NCBI GenBank assembly: GCA_041395325.1
Contig: JAWLAT010000002.1
Location: 124,001-188,000 of the forward strand
Source of the DNA: JAWLAT01 sp041395325
GTDB taxonomy: Bacteria; Pseudomonadota; Gammaproteobacteria; Xanthomonadales; SZUA-5
Length of the DNA: 64,000 nucleotides
Direction of reading: 5' to 3'
Every line of letters begins with the position of its first letter. Position 1 is the stretch's first letter. The notes under the pieces are model-generated. The model was not told the origin of the DNA and did no database searches. It saw only the letters and a program-made list of their open reading frames with translations. This document shows positions 43,345-51,122 of the stretch, piece after piece. Both the position numbers and the translations under genes were made by a program.

Positions 43345-46300
43345 TCAGCGGCCGACTTCCCGGTCGTTGCCGACCTTCAGCACGGCGGCCAGCGCTGGCT
43401 TGGGCTGGCGCTGGCGATCGAACAACAGCGGGTAGTTGGTCCGCGCTTCGATCGGATAGCCGTTCTTCCAGGACATGCCGTCGTGCAGACCCCACAGGGT
43501 CACGCGGTCGATCTGCTCATGCTTGCGCGCGAACAAGGCGAACAGCTCGGCGTAGCGTTCGGCCAGCTGCTGTTGCACGGACTCCGGCAATCCGTTTGGC
43601 CATGGGTCCAGAACGCGCTTGAATTCCGGTAGCTGGTACTGCGGATGCAGCAGACCGGTACCGATGATCTGGCCCTCGCGGGTCAAGGGCAGCACATCCA
43701 CATCCAGCTCGGTGATCATCACCTTCAGGCCCAGGGCCGCGTAGGCGTCGATGGAGGCTTCGATCTCACTCAGCGCGGGATAGTTCAGGCCCCAGTGTCC
43801 CTGCATGCCAATGCCGTCGATGCGAACGCCCGCCGCCTGCAGCATCTGCACCATGCGCACGATGCCGGCGCGCTTTTCCGGTCGCCAGGCATTGAAATCG
43901 TTGTAGTAGAGCTCGGCATCGGGTGCGTAGCGGGCGGCCAGCGAGAAAGCCTGGCGAACCAGCTCATCGCCATCACCCACGGCGTTGACCCAGCTGGTCG
44001 GTCGATACTGACCATCCTCGCCGATCACCTCGTTGACCACATCCCAGGCGTGCACGCGACCGACGTAGCGACCCGCGACCGCCTTGATGTGCGCGCGCAT
44101 CCGTTCGATCTGGGCGGCGGGTGTATTGGGTTGGTCTTCGGCGTCGGTGAAGAACCAGGCTGGTGTCTGGTTGTGCCAGACCAGTGTGTGACCGACGACG
44201 AACAGGCCGTGGCGCTGGCCATAGGCGACGAAGGCATCGGCCGCGGCGAAGTCGTAGACACCCGGTGTGGGATTGACGACCTCGGCCTTCATCACGTTCT
44301 CGGCGGTGATGCTGTTGAAGTGCCGCGGCACCAGCGGCTGTGACAACGCATCCTCACCTCTGACGATGGCCTGATTCACGGCCACGCCCAGCCGGAAGCG
44401 CCCGGCATAGGCCCCGCGCAAGGTCGTGGCAGATTCGGCACCGACGTCCAGTGTCATGACTTGCTCCTGCAGTCCGTCGGCCTGCACCCTGACCGTGGCA
44501 TCGCCGCTTGCATCGGGCCGGCCACGAACGATGGCCAGCAAGCGACCGCTGAACAGCTGCCGGGTGGCGGCCGGAAAGGGGGTGAGGTCAGTGGGATCGC
44601 CGTTGTCCAGCGCAACCAGATCGGCGGCGCCGGCGACGGACACATGGACTGGCAGGTCCGCAGTCGGCACTGGTCGCCCTTCGGCATCCAGCGCACGAAT
44701 ACTCAGAAAAGCCAGGTCCTCGGCATCGTTGCGCAGGGCATGGCGATCGGACACGACCTCCAGTCGCGCCGGTGCCCCAGTGCTGCGGATCGTCTCGGTG
44801 GCCCATGGTTGGCCTTGCCGCCAGACCTTCACCTGCAGCTCGCCGGGCGCATATCGAACCCTATCCCAGCGGAAGCGATACTGCCGAGCCTGTCGCTGTA
44901 CCCGGCCTTGCGAAACGCCGTTGAGGAACAGCTCTGCTTCGTCGCCGCTGCTGAACAGATGGACTGGCGTGAGCTCGCCAACTCGTTCAGGCCAGTCCCA
45001 GTGGGGCAGCAGATGGGCCATGCGCAGCTCTGGCTGCCAGCGGGCCTGATAGAGGTAGTAGCGGTCCTTCGGAAAACCGGCCAGATCGACAATGCCGCTG
45101 TAGCTGCTGCGCGAGTCGTAATAGGGCGTGGGTTCGCCCAGATAATCGAAGCCGGTCCAGACGAACTCGCCGGCGACGAAGGGATGGGCATCCAGCGAGG
45201 CGAAGACGCGGTCGGCACTGGAGCCGAAATCCACCGCATACAACTCGTAGGCACTCACGTGGCGACGTTGCGAGTCACCACCGCGACCATCGCGAACCGG
45301 CGAACTGATGCCGTCGACGACCGGAAACAGATAGGTGCCACGCGTACTGAGCGACGACGCGGTTTCGGTACTGATGATCGGCTTGTCGGGAAAGGCGGCG
45401 TGGAAGGCGTCGTACATCGGTGGCGTGCGAATGCGCTCGGTGCCCTCGAACTCCGCTTCCTGTCGAATGCCCTCGCCCTGGTAGTTCAGACCGATCACAT
45501 CGACCTCGGCGGGCAAGGGCATGTCCGGCTTGGCCCAGTTCATCGCCGTCGTGGTCAGCCGGTCCGGATCCTCCTCGTGGACAATCTGGACCAACCGGCG
45601 GGCGATCGCGGCACCGTCGGCATCGGTGTACTGCTCGCCCACCTCGTTGCCAACGCTCCACAGGAACACCGAGGGGTGATTGCGATCTCGCCGCAACATG
45701 GCGCGCAGGTCCGGCTCATGCCAGTCACCAAAGACGCGATGGAAGTCCAGCGGCGTCTTTCTTGCGGCCCAGGAGTCGAAGATCTCGTCGATCACCAGCA
45801 GACCGAGCCGATCGGTCAGATCCAGCAGCTCAGTGGCCGGCGGGTTGTGGGCCATGCGCACGGCATTGCTGCCCATCGCCTGCAGGATCTGCAACTGGCG
45901 CTCGGCGGCGCGCACATTGAAGGCCGCGCCCAGGGCGCCCAGATCGTGATGGTTGTTCACGCCACGCAGCGGGATGTGTTCGTCGTTGACCAGCAATCCA
46001 CGCTGCGGATCCCAGCTCAGGCTGCGGATGCCGAAGCGGGTTTCGACCTGGTCGATGAGCTCGCCGCTTCGAAACAGCCGAGTGACAGCGAGATGGCGAT
46101 GCGGGCGTTGTGTGGGTGGCGGTCCCCAGCGCTGCGGGTCGTTGATCAACGCGGTGCTCGTGTAGGTGGCGCTGGTGCCAGCGGCAATCCGCACCGCCTC
46201 ACGCGGCAAGGTCACCAGTGCGCCGCCGACGGGCCGGTCCTGATCATCGATGCGGTAGATCTCGGTCGAAACCTCGACGCTGGACGGTTGCTTGCCATCA

Positions 46301-47145
46301 TTGTCGATGCGCACGGCCAGTTCGACCCGCGCCTGGCTGGCGCTGACCTCGGGCGTGCGCAGCTGCACACCCCAGTGCGCCACGTGTACCGAGGCCGTGG
46401 CCGTCAGCCAGGCCGATCGATACAAGCCACCGCCTGGATACCAGCGGGCCGACTCCGGCGGGTTGTCCAGCCGGATCGCCAGCTGATTGGACTGTCCCGG
46501 TCGGACGTGCGGCGTCAGGTCCAGCCGCCAGCCGTTGTAGCCATAGGGCCAGCCGCCCACCAGCTCGCCATTGAGCCAGACGCTGGCGTAGGACATGGCG
46601 CCATCAACGTCGAGAAAGTAGCGTCGAATCGAGCCGCTCGCCGGGATCTCCAGCGTGCGGCGATACCAGCCAATCCCCCAACTGGGCAGCCGACCCATGC
46701 CACCGTAGGGGCCCTGCGCGATGAACGGCCCGTCAATGGCCCAGTCATGCGGCACGCGCACCTCGGGCCAGTCGCTGTCGTCGAAATCCGCCTGTACGAA
46801 GGGCAGGGTGCTCCCCGGATGACCGTCTGGCCGCTGGTGTCGGTCGCCCGGATCGGCGATCAGCGGATTGGCCGTCGGCAGGATCCAGGGACGCAACACG
46901 GTCCGCTGCTCATTCACTGCCGGCGCGGCCTCCGGTCGCGCGTCGGCAACCTTGCCATCGGCGCTTTGTTCGATCGTTGGGCGCACCTCGTAGTCCAGCG
47001 CGTGGCCGACGCCGGGTGGGTCGCCCCGATGGAAGCGCCAGCCCTGGTCCAGCCGGATGCGCTCGCGGGCCGCGGACACCTCAATTGGGCATGCGAATGC
47101 GAGCAGGCAGAGGCACGCGAACATCAAGGCCCGTCTGGTCCTCAC
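43345..47145 (-). CDS. GH2-GH10 fusion glycoside hydrolase (exo-glycosidase plus xylanase)
   Basis: This 1266-aa secreted protein begins with a signal peptide (LMFACLCLLAFACPIEVSA). The GH2 part has a sugar-binding domain (about 120-250), immunoglobulin-like domain, TIM barrel with acid/base Glu501 (WSVGNEVG) and nucleophile Glu594 (ISTETASS), and C-terminal Ig-like domains to about 905. A complete GH10 xylanase follows (915-1255), with acid/base Glu1039 (DVVNEV), nucleophile Glu1146 (MITELDVD) and GHTLVWHNQTPAWF. The frame is unbroken. A xylanase joined to an exo-acting GH2 would let one protein cut the backbone and trim side groups or ends. GH2 specificity (galactosidase, glucuronidase, other) is not predictable. 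The ATG overlaps the uxaC stop. Confidence 0.9.
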   Translation of the reverse strand: MRTRRALMFACLCLLAFACPIEVSAARERIRLDQGWRFHRGDPPGVGHALDYEVRPTIEQSADGKVADARPEAAPAVNEQRTVLRPWILPTANPLIADPGDRHQRPDGHPGSTLPFVQADFDDSDWPEVRVPHDWAIDGPFIAQGPYGGMGRLPSWGIGWYRRTLEIPASGSIRRYFLDVDGAMSYASVWLNGELVGGWPYGYNGWRLDLTPHVRPGQSNQLAIRLDNPPESARWYPGGGLYRSAWLTATASVHVAHWGVQLRTPEVSASQARVELAVRIDNDGKQPSSVEVSTEIYRIDDQDRPVGGALVTLPREAVRIAAGTSATYTSTALINDPQRWGPPPTQRPHRHLAVTRLFRSGELIDQVETRFGIRSLSWDPQRGLLVNDEHIPLRGVNNHHDLGALGAAFNVRAAERQLQILQAMGSNAVRMAHNPPATELLDLTDRLGLLVIDEIFDSWAARKTPLDFHRVFGDWHEPDLRAMLRRDRNHPSVFLWSVGNEVGEQYTDADGAAIARRLVQIVHEEDPDRLTTTAMNWAKPDMPLPAEVDVIGLNYQGEGIRQEAEFEGTERIRTPPMYDAFHAAFPDKPIISTETASSLSTRGTYLFPVVDGISSPVRDGRGGDSQRRHVSAYELYAVDFGSSADRVFASLDAHPFVAGEFVWTGFDYLGEPTPYYDSRSSYSGIVDLAGFPKDRYYLYQARWQPELRMAHLLPHWDWPERVGELTPVHLFSSGDEAELFLNGVSQGRVQRQARQYRFRWDRVRYAPGELQVKVWRQGQPWATETIRSTGAPARLEVVSDRHALRNDAEDLAFLSIRALDAEGRPVPTADLPVHVSVAGAADLVALDNGDPTDLTPFPAATRQLFSGRLLAIVRGRPDASGDATVRVQADGLQEQVMTLDVGAESATTLRGAYAGRFRLGVAVNQAIVRGEDALSQPLVPRHFNSITAENVMKAEVVNPTPGVYDFAAADAFVAYGQRHGLFVVGHTLVWHNQTPAWFFTDAEDQPNTPAAQIERMRAHIKAVAGRYVGRVHAWDVVNEVIGEDGQYRPTSWVNAVGDGDELVRQAFSLAARYAPDAELYYNDFNAWRPEKRAGIVRMVQMLQAAGVRIDGIGMQGHWGLNYPALSEIEASIDAYAALGLKVMITELDVDVLPLTREGQIIGTGLLHPQYQLPEFKRVLDPWPNGLPESVQQQLAERYAELFALFARKHEQIDRVTLWGLHDGMSWKNGYPIEARTNYPLLFDRQRQPKPALAAVLKVGNDREVGR

Positions 47146-48566
47146 AGGCGATAGGCCCGCTTGGGCAATCGATAAGCCAGGTCGACCGCGACCTCGGTCG
47201 CCTCGTCCTCATCCAACCGGTGTTCGGCCACCAAACGAGCCAGGAAAGCGCAGTCGACGCGCCTCGCCACATCGTGGCGGGCCGGGATGGACAGGAAGGC
47301 GCGGGTATCGTCGTTGAAGCCGACGGTGTTGTAGAAGCCGGCGCTGGCCAGCGTCTGCTCGCGAAAGCGCCACATGCCTTCGGGTGCATCGTGAAACCAC
47401 CACGCAGGCCCCAGGAACAGGCAGGGATAGTGGCCGGCCAGCGGCGCCAGTTCGCGGGCGTAGGTGCTTTCGTCGAGCGTGAACAGGATCAAACGGAAAT
47501 CCGGCGCGGCGCCGACGCGATCCAGCAGCGGTTTCAGTGCTCTGACGTACTCGGTCGGCAGCGGAATGTCGGCGCCCTTGTCGCGCCCGTGGCTGCCGAA
47601 CAGAGCGGCATTGTGATTGCGGTAGCAGCCCGGGTGGATCTGCATGACCAGGCCATCGTCCAGGCTCATCAACGCCATTTCGGTGAGCATCTGGCCACGG
47701 AACAGCTCGGCATCCTCGGCATTGGCCTGCCCGGCGATGACCTTGGCGAACAGGCGACGTGCGTGCTCGCTGGACAGGTCCGCCGTCGCGCAGCTGGGGT
47801 GTCCGTGATCGGTCGAGGTCGCGCCGTGGGCGGCGAAGAAGGCACGTCGCTGCCGATGTGCCCGCAGATAACCCTCCCAGCTGTGGACGTCTTCGCCAGT
47901 CAATTCACCGAAGCGCTGCAAGGCGGTGGGGAATTGTTCGTGCTCGGGATCGATGACCGGGTCGGGACGGTAGGCGGTGATGACACGCCCGGACCAGCCA
48001 CTGCGCTGCAGGCTGGCGTGGTGCCGCAGATCATCCAGCGGCGACTCCGTCGTTGCGATCACCTCGATGTTGAAGCGCTCGAACAGCGCACGCGGGCGGA
48101 AGGCATCGGTCTGCAGGGCGTCGGTGATGTGGTGGTAGTAGTCGTCGGCCGTGCTCGGGTCCAGCCGCATCCGCAGGCCGAAGACCTCGTGGAAGACGTG
48201 GTTCAGCCACAACGAGGACGGGGTACCGCGAAACAGCGGCCAGTGCTTGGCAAGCAGCCGCCAGGCCGCCAGCGGATCGACGTCGGCGCGTTGGCCATCG
48301 GCACGCGGAATGCCCAGCTCATCCAGTCGCACGCCCTGACTGTGCAGCATCCGGAACAGGTAGTGATCCGGCAGCAGCAGCAACTCGGTGGCGTTGGCGA
48401 AGGGCGCATTGCCGGCGAACCAGGCCGGATCGGTGTGTCCGTGTGGCGAAATGATCGGCAGCGTCTCCACCTGGGCAAACAGCCGGCGGGCGATGTCGCG
48501 CTGGGTGGTGTCGCTGGCGAACAGGCGATCGGGATGCAGACTCAGTGGGTGTATCGGTGTGTTCAT
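47142..48566 (-). CDS. uxaC: Glucuronate isomerase UxaC
   Basis: This 474-aa protein converts D-glucuronate to D-fructuronate (and galacturonate to tagaturonate). Family motifs are ISPHGHTDPAWFA near the N-terminus (metal ligand His), LLPDHYLFRMLHSQG and NTVGFNDDTRAFLSIPARHDVARR at the end. Its place between two xylanase genes shows that glucuronic acid released from glucuronoxylan is catabolised. The later enzymes (UxuA/UxuB, KdgK) are not in the window. Confidence 0.94.
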   Translation of the reverse strand: MNTPIHPLSLHPDRLFASDTTQRDIARRLFAQVETLPIISPHGHTDPAWFAGNAPFANATELLLLPDHYLFRMLHSQGVRLDELGIPRADGQRADVDPLAAWRLLAKHWPLFRGTPSSLWLNHVFHEVFGLRMRLDPSTADDYYHHITDALQTDAFRPRALFERFNIEVIATTESPLDDLRHHASLQRSGWSGRVITAYRPDPVIDPEHEQFPTALQRFGELTGEDVHSWEGYLRAHRQRRAFFAAHGATSTDHGHPSCATADLSSEHARRLFAKVIAGQANAEDAELFRGQMLTEMALMSLDDGLVMQIHPGCYRNHNAALFGSHGRDKGADIPLPTEYVRALKPLLDRVGAAPDFRLILFTLDESTYARELAPLAGHYPCLFLGPAWWFHDAPEGMWRFREQTLASAGFYNTVGFNDDTRAFLSIPARHDVARRVDCAFLARLVAEHRLDEDEATEVAVDLAYRLPKRAYRL

Positions 48567-48623
48567 CGGTCGGGTCGGGGGCCAGGTCGGCGAAGAGTAG
48601 GGTTGGGATGGTCGGCGCAGGAC

Positions 48624-49616
48624 TCAGCGGCAGCTCCGCCCGCGGCCGCCACGCAGATAGCCGCGCAGCCAGGTCAGCGCCGGTCGCTCACGGCCCTCGG
48701 CATCGATCAGGAAGGCCTGCTCCTGATGCCGCCACAGACCGGGGCGATAGCCCCACAGGGTGACCCCGGCCACGGCCGGATGCTCCCAGAACAGCGGGAA
48801 GATTCGCTCATAGTCCGCCAGCTGTGTGGCATCCGTCGGCCCGTCGATGTCCAGTTCGGTCACGTACAGCGGCAGCCCAGTCTCGGCGGGCAGATCCAGC
48901 GCCGCCCGGTGCACCGACATCGGCACGTTTGCCGTGGTGGCGAAGGCATGTCCCTGCACACCGATGCCATCGAGCAGATGCTCGGCCCGCAGCAGATCGA
49001 TGAGCGCGCGGTAGCGCTGGGCGTCGCCGGGCGTGTTGGTGATGCTGTAGTCGTTGATCAGCAGCTTCGAGTGCGGGAAGTGCTGCCGGGCCAGCCGGAA
49101 GGACTGCAGGACCCATTCCCAGCCGCTCTCGCCCTCACCACCCAGTGCCGCCAGATAGTTCCCACCACCATCGTCATCCTTGGCCGGCGGATCGTGCAGG
49201 GGCTCGTTGACGACTTCGACGTAGTCCAGTCGCGGATAGCGAGCCGCCACCGCGGCGAACCATTCCTCGATCTCCGCGCGCTGCTCCTCTGCGGGGAGGT
49301 TTTCGATCCATTCCGGTTGCTGGTTGCCCCAGATCAGCACATGCATCTGAAAGGGCAGGGCATGTTCCTGCGCCATCGCGTAGGCGGCGTCCAGACCGGA
49401 CCAGTCCATCTGGTCGCGTGTCGCCTCGACCACACCCCATTTGCCGGCATTCTCCGGCGTGATCTTGTTGAAGTAGTCGGGCAATTGTCGAGCCTGATGC
49501 GGGCTGTGGATGCCACCGAGGAACTTGCAGTGCCCCGCGGCGAGCGGCTCGGCCTGCGCCGATGGACCGAGAAAGATCGATAGCGCCAGCGCGTTGCGAA
49601 AGAGCCGAATGCTCAT
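48624..49616 (-). CDS. GH10 endo-beta-1,4-xylanase
   Basis: This 330-aa GH10 has a signal peptide (LFRNALALSIFLGPSAQA), acid/base Glu138 (VEVVNEPLHD) and nucleophile Glu254 (YVTELDIDG). It reads LIWGNQQPEW where many GH10 enzymes have HTLxWHxQ, as seen in some xanthomonad and Bacteroidetes xylanases. It should act in the periplasm or outside on xylan or xylo-oligomers. The ATG overlaps the transporter stop; the open frame extending to 50159 is antisense inside the transporter. Confidence 0.9.
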   Translation of the reverse strand: MSIRLFRNALALSIFLGPSAQAEPLAAGHCKFLGGIHSPHQARQLPDYFNKITPENAGKWGVVEATRDQMDWSGLDAAYAMAQEHALPFQMHVLIWGNQQPEWIENLPAEEQRAEIEEWFAAVAARYPRLDYVEVVNEPLHDPPAKDDDGGGNYLAALGGEGESGWEWVLQSFRLARQHFPHSKLLINDYSITNTPGDAQRYRALIDLLRAEHLLDGIGVQGHAFATTANVPMSVHRAALDLPAETGLPLYVTELDIDGPTDATQLADYERIFPLFWEHPAVAGVTLWGYRPGLWRHQEQAFLIDAEGRERPALTWLRGYLRGGRGRSCR

Positions 49617-50896
49617 GCCGAGGCCTCCAGTTGAGCCGGTTGCAGCAAGGGCACCAATCGATGAATCACCAGCAAGGCCAGCAGATAGGCCGATCCCGCC
49701 ATCAGAAAGACCGGCACGTAGCTGCCGGTGCTTTGCAGCAGGAAGCCGGTGAAGGTGGCGATCAACATGCCGCCAACCGCACCGGCGAAGCCGCCCAGCC
49801 CGACGACCGAAGCGACGACGGGCCGCGGAAACAGATCGGAGGTCAGGGTGAACAGGTTGGCCGAGAAGCCCTGATGGCCGGCCGTGGCCAGGCCTATCAG
49901 CGCGACGGCCACCCACAGCTGCTCGGCCTTGGCGGCAAAGACGATCGGCACCACACACAGGGCGCAACAGAACATGGCTGTCTTGCGTGCCCGGTTCAGG
50001 CTCCAGCCCATTCGAACGAAACGGCCGGCCAGCCAGCCGCCGACGATGCTGCCCACATCGGCCATGATGAAAATCACGATCAGTGGTGCGCCCAAGCCGA
50101 GCAGGGTAAGGGCGTGCTGGTCGTGCAGGAACTTGGGCAGCCAGAACAGAAAGAACCACCAGATTGGATCAGTGATGAACTTGCCGGCCACGAAGGCCCA
50201 GGCCTGGCGGTGCCGCAGGATCTGCGACCAGGGCAGGCGTATCGCGGGATCCGGCGGATCACTGCGAATGTAGGCGAGTTCTGCCTGGCCCAGACCGCGA
50301 CTGGCTTCGGGTTGCCGATACCACAGCAGCCACACGATCAGCCAGGACGCACTGAGCACCGCCGTCCCCAGAAACGCCGCCTGCCATCCCCACACCGAGG
50401 CAATCAGAGGCACCGCCAGCGGTGCCACGATGGCGCCAATGTTCGAGCCGGAGTTGAAGATGCCGGTGGCGAAGGCCCGTTCCCGCTTGGGAAACCACTC
50501 GGCTGTGGTCTTGATGGCCGCGGGGAAGTTGCCGGCTTCACCCAGGCCAAGGAAGAAGCGGGCGATGGCAAAGCCGACAACTGAAGCAGCCAGCGCGTGC
50601 CCCATGGCCGCCACGCTCCAGATGCCGATGGCGATGGCATAACCGATGCGCGTACCCAGGCGGTCGATGATCGCGCCGGCACTGAGCAAGCCGATGGCGT
50701 AGGCCGCCTGGAAAGCCGTGACGATGTAGCCGTACTCGATTTCGTTCCAGCCGATCTCAGTCTGCAGGAAGGGCGCCAGCACCCCCAACACCTGGCGATC
50801 GATGTAGTTGATCGTGGTGGCGAGCAACAGCATCGCGCAGACACGCCAACGGTACCGGCCGACCCCGGTTGGACCTGCGTTGCTGCCATCGTTCAT
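49613..50896 (-). CDS. exuT: Hexuronate transporter of the MFS (ExuT-like)
   Basis: This 427-aa MFS permease has twelve predicted TM helices. INYIDRQVLGVLAPFLQTEIGWNEIEYGYIV and FFLGLGEAGNFPAAIKTTAEWFPKRERAFATGIFNSG split over the N-half match ExuT/anion-cation symporters. It should import glucuronate or aldouronates into the cytoplasm for UxaC. It is the first gene of the leftward xylan operon, next to the paired operators. Confidence 0.88.
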   Translation of the reverse strand: MNDGSNAGPTGVGRYRWRVCAMLLLATTINYIDRQVLGVLAPFLQTEIGWNEIEYGYIVTAFQAAYAIGLLSAGAIIDRLGTRIGYAIAIGIWSVAAMGHALAASVVGFAIARFFLGLGEAGNFPAAIKTTAEWFPKRERAFATGIFNSGSNIGAIVAPLAVPLIASVWGWQAAFLGTAVLSASWLIVWLLWYRQPEASRGLGQAELAYIRSDPPDPAIRLPWSQILRHRQAWAFVAGKFITDPIWWFFLFWLPKFLHDQHALTLLGLGAPLIVIFIMADVGSIVGGWLAGRFVRMGWSLNRARKTAMFCCALCVVPIVFAAKAEQLWVAVALIGLATAGHQGFSANLFTLTSDLFPRPVVASVVGLGGFAGAVGGMLIATFTGFLLQSTGSYVPVFLMAGSAYLLALLVIHRLVPLLQPAQLEASA

Positions 50897-50934
50897 GCTG
50901 CACTGCTCCAAGTGAGGCCGGGTGTGGCGTCGAA

Positions 50935-50948
50935 TGGGAGCGCTACCA
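50935..50948. promoter_or_regulatory. LacI-type palindromic operator 1 (xyl-box-like)
   Basis: TGGGAGCGCTACCA is a 14-bp palindrome with one mismatched pair. It closely resembles the TGGTAGCGCTAACA box reported for the xylan regulon of Xanthomonas. It lies 39 bp upstream of the exuT ATG, positioned to control the leftward operon. Confidence 0.75.
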
Positions 50949-51001
50949 TTAGCACAAGGCAAGCGAATTGCCATGCTGCTGCGCAGCGTGCACCCCAGGA
51001 A

Positions 51002-51015
51002 TGGTAGCGCTACCT
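51002..51015. promoter_or_regulatory. LacI-type palindromic operator 2 (xyl-box-like)
   Basis: TGGTAGCGCTACCT is palindromic over 12 central bases. It lies 107 bp before the receptor GTG start and 53 bp from operator 1 (start to start 67 bp). Two sites flanking the divergent promoters fit repression of both xylan operons by one LacI-family regulator, which is not encoded in the window. Confidence 0.78.
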
Positions 51016-51122
51016 TTTCGCTGCCTCGAAATGCGGGCGGGTTCGGCGACGATTGCTGGACCGACGAAAAGTCGAACGCAGCGCCTCGCAGGACGACCAG
51101 ACACCTTTGGGAGGGGAGTTCA

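Noticed and set aside
44461..47154. 897-codon open frame on the plus strand opposite the GH2-GH10 gene
   Set aside because: Low-complexity composition typical of GC-rich antisense frames, while the opposite strand encodes catalytic motifs of two hydrolase families.
46977..49583. 868-codon open frame on the plus strand opposite uxaC and the GH10 xylanase gene
   Set aside because: Antisense shadow of two confidently identified genes, with no recognisable domain.
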